Shown: positions 24,762 through 37,322, numbered from the stretch's first letter. The stretch: 64,000 nucleotides of DNA from Deinococcus aquaedulcis (GCF_019693445.1 NZ_JAHRBL010000012.1:1-64000); one strand, 5' to 3'. The notes: generated by a model not told the origin, from the letters alone. Translations and numbers: made by a program.

Positions 24762-25420
24762 TCGGGCATCACCTCATAGAAGAAGGTGGCCAGACGGGTG
24801 AACTGCCCGGTCAGCATCAGAAGGCCCGAGGCCACCAGCAGCACGCCGCCCAGTTTCTCGAAGACCCCGGCGTAGCGGTTCAGGCGCCGCAGGTTCACCC
24901 GGTGCCATAGCAGTGCCGCCAGCAGAAAGGGCACGCTGAGGCCCAGGGTGTAGGCGGCCAGCAGCGCCACGCCGCTGCCCAGACTGGCGGTGCTGGCCGC
25001 CAGCCCCAGCACACTGCCCAGGGTGGGGCCCAGGCAGGGGCTCCAGCCAAATGCGAAGGCGGCGCCCAGGGCCACCGGGCCGTAACCCCCCGCGTTGGCC
25101 AGGGCGCGGGTATCGCGCATCAGGAAGGGCAGGCGAATAACCCCCAGCATCACCAGCCCGAAAAAGATAATCAGCACGGCCGAGACCTGGGCCAGCAGCG
25201 CCTTGTGCGGCGCAATCAGGGCGCCCAGGCTGCTGGCGGTGGCCCCCAACGCCATGAACACCAGCCCGAACCCCAGAATGAACCCGAGGGCGCGGCCCCA
25301 CGGCGCGCGCTCGCCGCCCAGCGCCCCCAGGTAGCTGGGCACCAGCGGCAGCACACACGGGCTCAGGAACGAAACGAGGCCCGCCAGGAACGCCACGGCG
25401 AAGGTGGGGGAAGGCGTCAT
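24746..25420 (-). CDS. ccdA: Cytochrome c biogenesis thiol transporter CcdA
   Basis: This 224-residue protein has six hydrophobic helices and the two redox Cys-Pro motifs SFLSPCVLPLVPSY near residue 20 and FAFGWSPCLGPTLG near 125. CcdA moves electrons from cytoplasmic thioredoxin to periplasmic CcmG and related proteins. ATG 25420 is the start; an upstream in-frame ATG lacks conserved sequence. First gene of a ccdA-ccmA-ccmB operon. Confidence 0.92.
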   Translation of the reverse strand: MTPSPTFAVAFLAGLVSFLSPCVLPLVPSYLGALGGERAPWGRALGFILGFGLVFMALGATASSLGALIAPHKALLAQVSAVLIIFFGLVMLGVIRLPFLMRDTRALANAGGYGPVALGAAFAFGWSPCLGPTLGSVLGLAASTASLGSGVALLAAYTLGLSVPFLLAALLWHRVNLRRLNRYAGVFEKLGGVLLVASGLLMLTGQFTRLATFFYEVMPEWLKL

Positions 25421-25666
25421 GGCGGGCAGTGTAGCGGCTTCCGGGCAGGCCGCCTGTCCCGCTGCCACTGCTGGAGCAGGCGGCGCGGGCTGGACACACG
25501 GCTGTCTTCTGCAACGCCCACCACCTGGAACGGAGCGGAGAGAGGAACTGAGCGCCGCTCTGGGCAGACCTTTCCACTCTTCCGAGAGCGGCGGGCCGTT
25601 TGCTGCTCAAAGGCGACCCCTCAATGGAGCGGGCCGCTCCTGCGCAGCCCAAACGCCATGTCTGGC

Positions 25667-26059
25667 TCAATCCAGCGAGCCAGTAAACGTGCCTTCCCAG
25701 GCATTCAGAATGCGCCCGTCCTGCACCAGCAGCACCGTGGGGTAGGCGCCCACCCGCAGTTTGCGCGCAAAGGCGGTGGCGGCCTCGCCCCGCCAGGGCT
25801 GAATCCCGGCTGGGGCGGGCGAGGCCACCGCCTCGGCATTCACCGCCCGCACCGGCAGGCCAGAGGCCAGCACCGCCTGCCACAGGTGTCCCAGGTCGCC
25901 GCAGTCGTGGCTGTAGACCACCACGACCTCGCGCTCGGCGGCGGTCCAGGGGTGGGCCGGCAGCGCCTCGCCCAACCGCACCCGGGCCTCGGCGGTGGAC
26001 ACGCCCAGGGTGAGCAGCAGGGTCAGCAGCGGCGCGCGGCGGGGTCGCATGGCGTTCAT
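25667..26059 (-). CDS. Exported thioredoxin-fold protein with a single Cys
   Basis: The protein (about 130 residues) begins with a signal peptide (RRAPLLTLLLTLGVSTAEA) and continues as a small thioredoxin-like domain. VVVVYSHDCGDLGHLW holds one Cys where a CXXC pair would be, and VGAYPTVLLVQDGR gives the cis-Pro strand. One Cys suggests a monothiol role or lost redox activity. It lies upstream of ccdA on the same strand with a 246-base gap, so a link to cytochrome maturation is plausible but unproven. Start ATG 26059 or 26050. Confidence 0.7.
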   Translation of the reverse strand: MNAMRPRRAPLLTLLLTLGVSTAEARVRLGEALPAHPWTAAEREVVVVYSHDCGDLGHLWQAVLASGLPVRAVNAEAVASPAPAGIQPWRGEAATAFARKLRVGAYPTVLLVQDGRILNAWEGTFTGSLD

Positions 26060-26117
26060 GATGCCAGAGGGCAGGGGCAGCCGGGATGACGCGGGGGTGA
26101 GAGGGGCTAGGGGCTCT

Positions 26118-26142
26118 GGGCCATGAGCCATGGGCTATGAGG
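26118..26142. repeat. CATGGGCTATGAG-type short repeat
   Basis: GGGCCATGAGCCATGGGC followed by TATGAGG resembles the sequences at 29921-29945 and 36271-36327. It sits in the gap between the thioredoxin-fold gene and the PBP gene. Confidence 0.5.
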
Positions 26143-26295
26143 GGTTTGGGCAGTGAAGGGCCGGATGAGCCCAAGGCGAAAGAGGCCGGCGCCCCTGTGG
26201 GAGGCGGGACGCCGGCTGAAAGAGCAGTGGTTTTAAAGAGCGTCTTTTATCTCGGGAACTTTGTCTCTGCTGTCATGAGCCTCACGGCCCAGAAC

Positions 26296-28656
<2,361 letters not shown>

Positions 28657-28681
28657 GCCCGGCTCCAGAAAAACGCAAGCA

Positions 28682-29059
<378 letters not shown>

Positions 29060-29209
29060 GAAGCCCATGATAGTGCAGGCGCCGCCATCGCGGAGCGGGG
29101 CGCCCGGTGGGAGGACCCGGGGGCAGATGACTCATGGCAAAACGCGGAGCTTCCTGCGCCCGGCCATCCGCCATCTGCGCCCTGTCCCCTCGGTGCGTGC
29201 GCAGTCCCC

Positions 29210-29827
<618 letters not shown>

Positions 29828-29920
29828 GGGGGGGAGTATGGCATGGGGCGGGAAAGGGGTGATGGTAGAGGGGAGATGGAGAAAAGCAGATGGCACAGGG
29901 CAGGTGATCTGGCTGCTTTT

Positions 29921-29945
29921 GCTCATGGCCCAGAGCCCATGGCCC
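29921..29945. repeat. CATGGCCC-type short repeat
   Basis: GCTCATGGCCCAGAGCCCAT followed by GGCCC resembles the repeats at 26118-26142 and 36271-36327. It lies between the tdk start and the rpmE terminator. Confidence 0.5.
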
Positions 29946-29950
29946 CACGC

Positions 29951-29978
29951 AACAAAAACACCCCGCCGGGGGGCGGGG
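29951..29978 (-). terminator. Rho-independent terminator of rpmE
   Basis: A seven-base GC stem (CCCCGCC at 29961-29967, GGCGGGG at 29972-29978) is followed on the minus strand by TGTTTTTGTT. It lies about 20 bases past the rpmE stop codon. Confidence 0.85.
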
Positions 29979-29997
29979 GGCGAAGAGGCCGGGGGCC

Positions 29998-30216
<219 letters not shown>

Positions 30217-30376
30217 GGGGTGCCTCCTCCGCCACGTCTGCGCCCTGGGGTATCACCGGGGCATGTGCGTAGCGGGCAACCCTGACAGTGTACACCATGC
30301 CCCCACGCCTGCACAGGGGAGGCAGGGGGCATGCGCACGCCCCCGCCGGAGCACCCCCACCACCGGGCCGTTTAAA

Positions 30377-30400
30377 CTTGACTAATTCAGTCGGCTTAGT
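30377..30400 (+). promoter_or_regulatory. Promoter with possible metal-repressor operator for the iron-import operon
   Basis: TTGACT at 30379-30384 resembles a -35 box. An inverted pair ACTAA (30381-30385) and TTAGT (30396-30400) overlaps the promoter just before the start codon. The position suits an iron-responsive repressor, but the match is not a clear Fur or DtxR box. Confidence 0.4.
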
Positions 30401-30405
30401 TCAGG

Positions 30406-31362
30406 ATGCCGGGCGTGTTGAAGCCGCTGACCACCTTGACCCTGCTGCTGGCCGCCACCGCTGCGGCGCAGGCCCTGACCCTGATCCACGATGAAGGCAA
30501 GACCACCGTGCCCGCCAAGCCCCAGCGCGTGGTCGTGCTGGATGAGGAAGCCCTGGGCTGGCTGGCGGCACTGGGCGTGAGTGACCGGGTGGTGGGCCTG
30601 GGCAGCACCTACTTCACCCCCGACGATTTAAGCGGCGGCAAGATCAAGCCCGAGGTGCTGAAGCAGGGCTTTTACGGGCGCGTGAAGCTGAACAGCCCCG
30701 CCTACATCGGCTCGTGGACGGCGCCCAACCTGGAAACCATCACGGCGCTGAAGCCTGACCTGATTGTGCGCCTGACGTGGCAGGGCAACCAGAATTACGA
30801 GCAGCTGAGCCGGATTGCCCCTACCGTGGGCTACGCCGAGGCGGGCGCCGCGTTCTGGCAGCGTGGCCTGCGCGATCTGGCCAAGGTGTTTGGCAAGCAG
30901 GTGGAGGCCGAGCGGGTGATCAAACAGGTGGCCGACACCCACCGGGCCAATGCGCGCAAGCTGCTTGCGGCCGGGGTGTTCCGCAAGTACCCCAAGGTGG
31001 TCGTGGTGGCCCCCTTTGCGGGCGGCACCAACTGGCTGTACACCGACGTGCGCCTGGTGCCGGACCTGCGCGCCCTGGGCTTCAAAGACGGACTGCGCGG
31101 GGCCAAAATCACCCTGGGCGTGGGTTCGGCGATCAGTGATGAGGCGCTGCTGGGCCTGGACAAGCAGACGCTGGTGGTGCTGTTTCCCCCCGGCGGCAAG
31201 TACAACGGCGCCGAGGCCTTTCTGAACACCCCGGTGGGCCAGCGCCTGAAGGCCCAGAGCGTGGTGTATGTCCCCGAGGACTTCAGCCCCTACAGCGGCC
31301 CTCTGACCAGCCTGCGCCACAGCGCGGCCCTGACCAAGCTGATTCTGGAGAAGGTGAAGTGA
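30406..31362 (+). CDS. Iron/siderophore ABC transporter substrate-binding protein 1
   Basis: This 318-residue binding protein has a signal peptide ([19 protein letters not shown]) and the FepB/FhuD-like class III fold: [20 protein letters not shown] at the N-terminal lobe and [10 protein letters not shown] in the middle. It would capture a ferric siderophore or heme outside the membrane and hand it to a FecCD permease. It starts the operon at ATG 30406 and is followed 8 bases later by the 2Fe-2S protein gene. A second binding protein is encoded at 33364. Confidence 0.88.
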   Translation: MPGVLKPLTTLTLLLAATAAAQALTLIHDEGKTTVPAKPQRVVVLDEEALGWLAALGVSDRVVGLGSTYFTPDDLSGGKIKPEVLKQGFYGRVKLNSPAYIGSWTAPNLETITALKPDLIVRLTWQGNQNYEQLSRIAPTVGYAEAGAAFWQRGLRDLAKVFGKQVEAERVIKQVADTHRANARKLLAAGVFRKYPKVVVVAPFAGGTNWLYTDVRLVPDLRALGFKDGLRGAKITLGVGSAISDEALLGLDKQTLVVLFPPGGKYNGAEAFLNTPVGQRLKAQSVVYVPEDFSPYSGPLTSLRHSAALTKLILEKVK

Positions 31363-31369
31363 GCCGGCC

Positions 31370-32299
31370 ATGACCGCTGCCCCCCGCCTGCCCCTGTGCG
31401 CGGACGTATCGCGCGAACTGAACGAGGACCCCATCGGCACCGCGCCGCACTGGCAGGAAGTCACAGTGCTGGAACTGGACGTGCCCGTGTGGGGCCAGCT
31501 GCGCGACGTGGCGAACTGGACCCCCGAACAGCACACCCTCTTTGAGCGCCTGCGCGGTAAGGTGGAGGCCTCGGGGGCGGGGTTTGGCCTGCTGATGAGC
31601 GCGCCGCACACGCCAGGGGCGCCACTGCGGGTGCGTCACTACCGCCTGGGGCCCGGGGGCTATGCCCGGCGGGACTACGCCAGCGACCTGCCCCAGCGCG
31701 AGTGGGCCCGGGGCCTGCACGACACCTTGCTGGAGCCCGGCAACCTGCGGGGCTGGCAGGAAGAAGCCGTGCCAGACGGCCCCGATGTTCACGTCTGCAC
31801 CCACGGCACGGTGGACGCCTCGTGTGGGCGCTACGGGGTGCCAGTGTTTCAGGGCCTGGGCGCGGCGGGGCTGCGGGCGTGGCGCACCGGGCACTTTGGT
31901 GGGCACCGCTTTGCCGCGACCGCCGTGGAGTTGCCGTCGGGGCTGATGTGGGCGCACCTGACCCCAGAGCTGGCCGTGCAGGTGGCCCGCCGGGCCGTGG
32001 CCCCTGCAGGGGTGGCCCGCCACCTGCGCGGCTTTGCCGGGCTGCCGCCGCTGGCCCAGGTCGTGGACCGCGAACTGTTCGTGCGCCACGGCTGGGCGTG
32101 GCTCAGCGCCGAGCGGCAGGCCACCGTGCAGCCGGGCGACGGGCAGGGCGAGGGCGACGAGGTGACCCTGACCTACACCTGGAGAGGGGAGAGCGGCGCC
32201 GTACGCGCCCGGGTGGCCCACGACCTGCTGCGGGTGCCCGGCTCCAGCCACAAGGCCGAGTGGTCCGAGGTCCGGCAGTACCAGGTGACGTGGTGCTGA
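31370..32299 (+). CDS. Sucrase/ferredoxin-like (Apd1-type) 2Fe-2S protein
   Basis: This 309-residue protein is of the Suc_Fer-like (Apd1) family. It has PLCADVSRE at the N-terminus, the cluster motif VCTHGTVDASCGRYG near residue 145 and RTGHFGGHRFAAT near 175. The last supplies two His typical of the Cys2-His2 [2Fe-2S] site in this thioredoxin-like fold. In an iron-import operon it is likely to reduce ferric siderophore in the cytoplasm; that role is inferred from context. The stop codon overlaps the next gene. Confidence 0.8.
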   Translation: MTAAPRLPLCADVSRELNEDPIGTAPHWQEVTVLELDVPVWGQLRDVANWTPEQHTLFERLRGKVEASGAGFGLLMSAPHTPGAPLRVRHYRLGPGGYARRDYASDLPQREWARGLHDTLLEPGNLRGWQEEAVPDGPDVHVCTHGTVDASCGRYGVPVFQGLGAAGLRAWRTGHFGGHRFAATAVELPSGLMWAHLTPELAVQVARRAVAPAGVARHLRGFAGLPPLAQVVDRELFVRHGWAWLSAERQATVQPGDGQGEGDEVTLTYTWRGESGAVRARVAHDLLRVPGSSHKAEWSEVRQYQVTWC

Positions 32300-33312
32300 A
32301 CCCTGCGGCAGGCCGCGCTGCCGCGCCGCGCCGCGCCCAGCCCCTGTGGCTGGGCCTGGGGGCCGGCGCGCTGGTTCTGGCGCTGCTGGTTTCGCTGGCC
32401 TTTGGGGCCAGTGACCTGAGTGTGGCCCAGGTGCTGCGCCTGCTCCTGGCCCCCGACGACTCCACCGAGAGTCTGGTGGTGCATACCCTGCGCCTGCCGC
32501 GCACCGTGGTGGCAGCGCTGGCGGGGGCGGGCCTGGGCGTCTCGGGCCTGATGTTGCAGGCGGTCACCCGCAACCCCCTGGCCGACCCCGGCATTCTGGG
32601 CGTGGAGGCCGGCGGCGCCCTGGCGATTCTGGTGATGGTGGTGTTCTTTCCGGGTGCGCCTGCGTGGCTGTTCGTACCGGCCGCTTTTCTGGGCGGCGCT
32701 CTGACGGCCAGCGTGGCCTATAGCGTGGCGCGCAGCATTGGCGTCACGCCGCTGCGGCTGGCGCTGGCGGGGGTGGCCGTGGCGAGTCTGGTGGGGGCGG
32801 CGGCCCGGGTGATTCAGCTGCTGTGGGAGCAGCGGGCGCAGGGGGCACTGTTTGCGCTGTCCGGCAGCGTGGCAGGCCGCACCTGGGAACACGCCGCCCA
32901 GATCGCGCCGTGGGTGGCCCTGGGACTGGGGCTGAGCCTTGTGCTGAGCCCCAGGCTGAACCTGCTGGCCCTGGGCGACGATGTGGCGCGGGGCCTGGGC
33001 GCCCGCCTGGAGCGCGACTCGGCGGTGGTGACGGCGCTGGGCGTGCTGCTGGCCGCTGCCTCAGTGAGCGTGGTGGGCCCGGTGGGCTTCGTGGGGCTGA
33101 TTGTGCCGCACGCGGCGCGCGCCCTGATGGGCCCCGACCACCGCCTCAGCCTGCCGCTGGCGGCCCTGCTGGGCGCGGCGTTTCTGGTCACCGCCGACAC
33201 CGCCGCCCGGCTGGTGGACAAGCCCGCCGAAACCCCGGTGGGCCTGCTGGTGGCCGCTGCGGGCGCCCCCTTTTTCGTCCTGCTGGCCCGCCGCGTGGGC
33301 CGCAAAGCCTAG
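32293..33312 (+). CDS. FecCD-family iron ABC transporter permease 1
   Basis: This 339-residue polytopic protein has about nine or ten hydrophobic helices. Family motifs are LRLPRTVVAALAGAGLGVSG, QAVTRNPLADPGILGVEAGG and VGPVGFVGLIVPHAARALMG. It forms half of the membrane channel for ferric-siderophore uptake. The start is GTG 32293 (or 32290) with AGGTGA just upstream, overlapping the preceding gene by seven bases. Confidence 0.9.
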   Translation: MLNPAAGRAAAPRRAQPLWLGLGAGALVLALLVSLAFGASDLSVAQVLRLLLAPDDSTESLVVHTLRLPRTVVAALAGAGLGVSGLMLQAVTRNPLADPGILGVEAGGALAILVMVVFFPGAPAWLFVPAAFLGGALTASVAYSVARSIGVTPLRLALAGVAVASLVGAAARVIQLLWEQRAQGALFALSGSVAGRTWEHAAQIAPWVALGLGLSLVLSPRLNLLALGDDVARGLGARLERDSAVVTALGVLLAAASVSVVGPVGFVGLIVPHAARALMGPDHRLSLPLAALLGAAFLVTADTAARLVDKPAETPVGLLVAAAGAPFFVLLARRVGRKA

Positions 33313-33363
33313 TCGTCCCTTTTTTCCTACGTCCCACCCCCCTTTTTTACGGAGCCTGCCCAC

Positions 33364-34299
33364 ATGAACAAACGTCTGCTGACCCTCTATCCCTTGACCC
33401 TGCTGGCCCTGGCGGCCACTGCCGCCGCCGTGACCGTTCGCCATGAGGGCGGCACCCTCACCCTGGGTGCGCCAGCGAAGCGCGTGGTGGCGCTGGAATA
33501 CTCGTTTCTGGATACCCTGGTGGCCCTGGGCGTGAAGCCGGTGGGCGGCGCGCTGGGCACCCAGGGCGGTGACCGGGGCGCGCCTCCATACCTGGCCCCG
33601 CGCATGGCCGGCATCACGGCCACCGGCAGCCGGGCGCAGCCCAGCCTGGAAACCATGGCCGCCCTGCGCCCCGACCTGATCCTGGCCGACGCCTTCGTGC
33701 ACAAGGCCACCCTGGCACCATTTGGCCGCCTTGCCCCCACCGCCGCCTTTCAGAGCCGCCGGGGCAGCATCGATGACCTGAACGCCCAGACCCTCCTGAT
33801 CGGGCAACTGGTGGGCCGTGAAGCGGCGGCGAAGCGCCTGCTGGCGGATCAGGCCAGCCTGATGCAGAAGGCCCGCGCCTTTGCCAAGAAGGGAGCGCCT
33901 GCCTTCGTGGCGGCGGTGGCCACGCCGCAGGGCCTGACCGTGCACACCAACCAGAGTTTCGTGGGCAGCTTCCTGGAAGACCTGGGCCGCAAGAACCTGC
34001 TGCCGATCAAGGGGGACCAGACCCAGTACGAGATCTCGCTGGAGGGGCTGGTGGCGCTGCAGCCACAGACGCTGGTGCTGTTCACCGCCCCCGACGAAAC
34101 CCCAATCACCGACACCTGGAAGAAAAACCCGCTGTGGCAGAAGCTGCCGGCTGTAGCGCGCGGGCGGGTGTACGTGTTTAACCGCGACAACTGGACGCGC
34201 GGCCGGGGCCCGCTGGCCCTGAAGCTGATGGTGGCCGAGGCCATTGAAAGCCGCCTGCTGCAAGACGCCGCGCCCACTGGCCGTTTCCGCTTCCCGTGA
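33364..34299 (+). CDS. Iron/siderophore ABC transporter substrate-binding protein 2
   Basis: The 311-residue protein has a signal peptide (LLTLYPLTLLALAATAAA) and a class III binding fold: GAPAKRVVALEYSFLDTLVA, then MAALRPDLILADAF and a C-terminal helix. GGAG lies before ATG 33364. It differs strongly from the first binding protein, so the operon may import two ligands. It overlaps the second permease gene as GTGA. Confidence 0.88.
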   Translation: MNKRLLTLYPLTLLALAATAAAVTVRHEGGTLTLGAPAKRVVALEYSFLDTLVALGVKPVGGALGTQGGDRGAPPYLAPRMAGITATGSRAQPSLETMAALRPDLILADAFVHKATLAPFGRLAPTAAFQSRRGSIDDLNAQTLLIGQLVGREAAAKRLLADQASLMQKARAFAKKGAPAFVAAVATPQGLTVHTNQSFVGSFLEDLGRKNLLPIKGDQTQYEISLEGLVALQPQTLVLFTAPDETPITDTWKKNPLWQKLPAVARGRVYVFNRDNWTRGRGPLALKLMVAEAIESRLLQDAAPTGRFRFP

Positions 34300-35324
34300 C
34301 CCTGCCGCTTGGCCCAGAGCGCCGCTTCAGCGCCGCCCGCGCCCTGTGGCTGGGGGCCGGCCTGCTGGCCCTGACCCTGGCGCTGGCCGTGCTGGCGCTG
34401 GGGCTGGGTGCAGTCCGTACTCCGGCAGGCGACGTGCTGCGCGTGCTGCTGGGCGGCGGCGACGACCTGACCCGGCAGCTGGTGCTGGAACTGCGCGCCC
34501 CGCGCATTGCGGTGGCGCTGCTGGCGGGCGCCATGTTCGCGGCGTCTGGCGCCATGTTGCAGGGCGTGATTCGCAACCCCCTGGCCTCGCCGGACCTGAT
34601 CGGGGTGGGGGCCGGGGCGGGGCTGGCGGCGACGGTGTTTTTGCTGGCGTGGCCCGGCGCCCCGGCGGGCGGGCTGCCCTGGGCGGCGCTGGCGGGCGCC
34701 TGGGGCGGCTTTGCGCTGGTGCTGGCGCTGGCCCGCGACTGGGCTGGGGCGCCGTCCGGTAGCCTGCATCCGGTGCGGCTGGCGCTGGTGGGGGTGGCGG
34801 TGGCCGCCGCCCTGGGCGCGGCGCAGCAACTGGTGCTGGTGCGCGCCCCGGACGGTCTGGGCTCGGCCCTGAGTTTCTTGACCGGGACCCTCTACGGCGC
34901 CGACACCCTGCGCGCCGCCCGCCTGCTGCCCTGGGCGTTGGCGCTGCTGCCTGCCGCGCTGCTGCTGGCCCGGCCCCTGGACCTGCTGAACCTGGGCGAG
35001 GACCTTGCCACCTCGCTGGGCACGCGCGTGAATGCCGCGCGGCTGCTGTGCTTAAGCGTGGCGGTGGCGCTGGCCGGCGCGGCCGTGACCGGCGCGGGCA
35101 TCCTGGGCTTCGTGGGTCTGCTGGCTCCCCACCTTGCCCGCCTGCTGGTGGGCGCGCGCCACGCCCGCCTGCTCCCGGTGTCGATGCTGATCGGCGCGGC
35201 CCTGGTCCTGGCCGCCGATACCCTGGGCCGCGCCCTGCTGCCCCCCATCGAGGTGCCCGCCGGTATTTTCACCACCCTGGTCGGCGCGCCGTATTTTCTG
35301 TATCTGCTGCGAAAGGCGGGGTAA
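34296..35324 (+). CDS. FecCD-family iron ABC transporter permease 2
   Basis: This 342-residue polytopic protein shows LELRAPRIAVALLAGAMFAA, QGVIRNPLASPDLIGVGAGA and GAGILGFVGLLAPHLARLLVG, as in FecCD permeases. With the first permease it can form the heterodimeric channel typical of FepDG/FhuB systems. GTG 34296 overlaps the previous stop codon. Confidence 0.92.
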   Translation: MTLPLGPERRFSAARALWLGAGLLALTLALAVLALGLGAVRTPAGDVLRVLLGGGDDLTRQLVLELRAPRIAVALLAGAMFAASGAMLQGVIRNPLASPDLIGVGAGAGLAATVFLLAWPGAPAGGLPWAALAGAWGGFALVLALARDWAGAPSGSLHPVRLALVGVAVAAALGAAQQLVLVRAPDGLGSALSFLTGTLYGADTLRAARLLPWALALLPAALLLARPLDLLNLGEDLATSLGTRVNAARLLCLSVAVALAGAAVTGAGILGFVGLLAPHLARLLVGARHARLLPVSMLIGAALVLAADTLGRALLPPIEVPAGIFTTLVGAPYFLYLLRKAG

Positions 35325-35461
35325 GTGGGGAGTGGGAAGTGGTGAGTGGAAAACTGCTCCGCCCCGAGTCTCCTTCTTCTCCGCTTGAACGGCATTCCCA
35401 CCCTGCTTTTCCCGCCGCCTGCTCCCCGCACCCCGCCTCCCTTCTGTTCCCACTCCCCACT
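35324..35461. repeat. 15-base inverted repeat flanking the permease-ATPase gap
   Basis: AGTGGGGAGTGGGAA at 35324-35338 is the exact reverse complement of TTCCCACTCCCCACT at 35447-35461. GTGAGTGG and CCACTCACC extend the symmetry. The enclosed 108 bases are non-coding. A long hairpin here could tune expression of the ATPase gene. Confidence 0.6.
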
Positions 35462-35476
35462 GACCACTCACCCCCC

Positions 35477-36268
35477 ATGACCCATCCCCCCCTGTCCACC
35501 ACCAACCTGCGCCTGGGCTACGGCCAGTCCGTCATCGTGCCGGACCTGAACCTGCGCCTGGCAGGCGGCAAGGTCACGTCCATCATTGGGCCCAACGGCT
35601 GCGGCAAAAGCACGCTGCTGCGCGCGCTGGCGCGGCTGCTGCCCGCTGGGGGCGGCCACATTGAGCTGTACGGGCAGGCGCTGCACGCCCTGCCCAGCCG
35701 CGAGGTCGCGCGGCGGCTGGCCATCCTGCCCCAGGGCCCCAGCGCCCCCGAAGGGCTCAGCGTGGAAGAACTCGTGTGGTTCGGCCGCCACCCGCACCAG
35801 GGCCGCTTTCCGGTGCGCCGCCCCGAAGACCGCGAGGCCGTGGCCTGGGCCCTGGACCAGACCGGCATGCGCATCTTCGGGGGCCGCCCCCTGGAAGCCC
35901 TGAGTGGCGGGCAGCGCCAGCGCGCCTGGATCGCCATGAGCCTCGCGCAGCAGACCGATATCCTGCTGCTGGACGAACCCACCACCTATCTGGACCCCTC
36001 GCACCAGCTGGAGGTGCTGCACCTCGCGCAGCGCCTGAACGCTGAGCAGGGCAAGACGGTGGTGATGGTGCTGCACGACCTCAATCAGGCGGCGCGTTAC
36101 AGCCACGAACTGATCGCCATGAAGGGCGGCGAGGTTTACGCCCAGGGCCCGGCCGAAGCCGTGCTGACCCATGACCTGCTGCGCGACGTGTTTCACCTGC
36201 GCGGCCACATCATCCCGGACCCGGATACGGGCAAGCCGCACGTGATTCCGTACGCGCTGACGAGGTAA
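35477..36268 (+). CDS. Iron-siderophore ABC transporter ATPase (FecE-like)
   Basis: This 263-residue ABC ATPase has Walker A GPNGCGKSTLLR near 38, signature LSGGQRQRAWIAMSLAQ near 140, Walker B ILLLDEPTTYLDPSHQLE near 160 and H-loop MVLHDLNQAARYS. It is of the FepC/FecE type and powers the two permeases upstream. ATG 35477 follows a C-run with no Shine-Dalgarno sequence. Its separation from the permeases by a 152-base repeat-bearing gap is unusual for this operon type. Confidence 0.93.
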   Translation: MTHPPLSTTNLRLGYGQSVIVPDLNLRLAGGKVTSIIGPNGCGKSTLLRALARLLPAGGGHIELYGQALHALPSREVARRLAILPQGPSAPEGLSVEELVWFGRHPHQGRFPVRRPEDREAVAWALDQTGMRIFGGRPLEALSGGQRQRAWIAMSLAQQTDILLLDEPTTYLDPSHQLEVLHLAQRLNAEQGKTVVMVLHDLNQAARYSHELIAMKGGEVYAQGPAEAVLTHDLLRDVFHLRGHIIPDPDTGKPHVIPYALTR

Positions 36269-36270
36269 GA

Positions 36271-36327
36271 GGCTATGGGCCATGAGGCTTCTCCCCATGG
36301 CCCATAGCTCATAGCTCATGGCCCAGC
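36271..36327. repeat. CATGGCCCATAGCTCATGG-type repeat between convergent genes
   Basis: GGCTATGGGCCATGAGGC (36271-36288) and CCATGGCCCATAGCTCATAG with its continuation to 36327 form an imperfect inverted repeat. It covers the gap between fecE and the ADP-ribosylglycohydrolase and runs into the latter's last codons. It may serve as a bidirectional terminator. Confidence 0.55.
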
Positions 36328-37322
36328 GCCCTTCTGGCCGCTGCCAGGACGGCGGGCAACTGCTCCGTACACCGCCACGCCCGGTTCCAGCCCGGCCAGC
36401 TGTGGCCCAGGCGCAGGGGGGGCAGCAGGTCGGCGGGGACGGGCAGGCCCCGGGCGCCGGCAATGGCGCCGGTCACGCAGGCCACGGTGTCGCTGTCGTC
36501 GCCCAGGCGAGCGGCGGGTTCAATGCACGCCAGCCAGTCGCCCCGCTGTCCGTGGGCCAGGGCGGCTTCCAGGGTGTCGAGCACATAGCCACTTTGCGAG
36601 GTGAAGATGCCCTCTGCCCCCGAGCGCACGCGGGCGCGCACCGCCGCGCGGGCCTCACGGTCCCGCTCGCGCAGGGCCCGCCACGCCGCCTGGGTGTCCA
36701 CGCCCAATAGGCCAGCGTCCACCAGCGCCGCGTGGGCGTCAAAGCGGTCCATCACAGCCAGCGCCGCGCGGGCGGCTTCGGCGTAGGGCTCGCCGCACTC
36801 CAGGGCCGCCAGAAACGCCGTGAAAAACACCGAGGCGTGAACGCAGCGCGGGTCGGCGTGCGTGAGGGCCGTGAGCACCGCCGCCTCGTGGGCCAGCGCC
36901 TCGCCCCGGACGCCCGCCAGCCACGGCGCGGCGATGCGCATCAGGCCGCCGTTGCCCGCCGCGTCAAAGCCGCTTTCGGCCCAGGCGCGCACCCCACCGT
37001 CTAAGCGGCCCAGGGCCAGCGCGCGGCGGGTCAGGCCACCTACATCCGGCGGCGCGGTGCCCAGCCAGTCGCGCAGCGCCGCCAGCACGCCCGCCGGCCC
37101 CTGCCCCCGCGCAAAGCCCAGCAGGGTGGCCACCACCATCTGGCTGTCATCGGTGGCCTCGCCGGGCGCAAAGCCAAACACGCTGCCCGGCTGGTAGGTG
37201 CGCAGCGTGGGGCCATAGTGCGCGGCAATGCTTTCTGGGGTTTTGAACTCGGTGGCCGCGCCCAGCGCGTCGGCGGCGCACAGGGACAGCAGGGCACGCA
37301 GGGGCAGGGCGGGGTCCGTCAC
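36309..37322 (-). CDS. ADP-ribosylglycohydrolase family protein (DraG-like)
   Basis: This 337-residue all-helical protein has the paired Mg-binding motifs of the family: GEATDDSQM near residue 54 and RLGDDSDTVACVTGAIAGA near 265. DraG-like enzymes remove ADP-ribose from proteins or nucleic acids. Both acidic motifs are intact, so activity is likely; the target is unknown. No ADP-ribosyltransferase gene is adjacent. The GTG at 37322 is the start. Its 3' end lies within a short repeat. Confidence 0.88.
   Translation of the reverse strand: MTDPALPLRALLSLCAADALGAATEFKTPESIAAHYGPTLRTYQPGSVFGFAPGEATDDSQMVVATLLGFARGQGPAGVLAALRDWLGTAPPDVGGLTRRALALGRLDGGVRAWAESGFDAAGNGGLMRIAAPWLAGVRGEALAHEAAVLTALTHADPRCVHASVFFTAFLAALECGEPYAEAARAALAVMDRFDAHAALVDAGLLGVDTQAAWRALRERDREARAAVRARVRSGAEGIFTSQSGYVLDTLEAALAHGQRGDWLACIEPAARLGDDSDTVACVTGAIAGARGLPVPADLLPPLRLGHSWPGWNRAWRCTEQLPAVLAAARRALGHEL

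Noticed and set aside
32290..32292. GTG at 32290 as the permease start
   Set aside because: Possible, but GTG 32293 has better spacing from AGGTGA. The difference is one residue.
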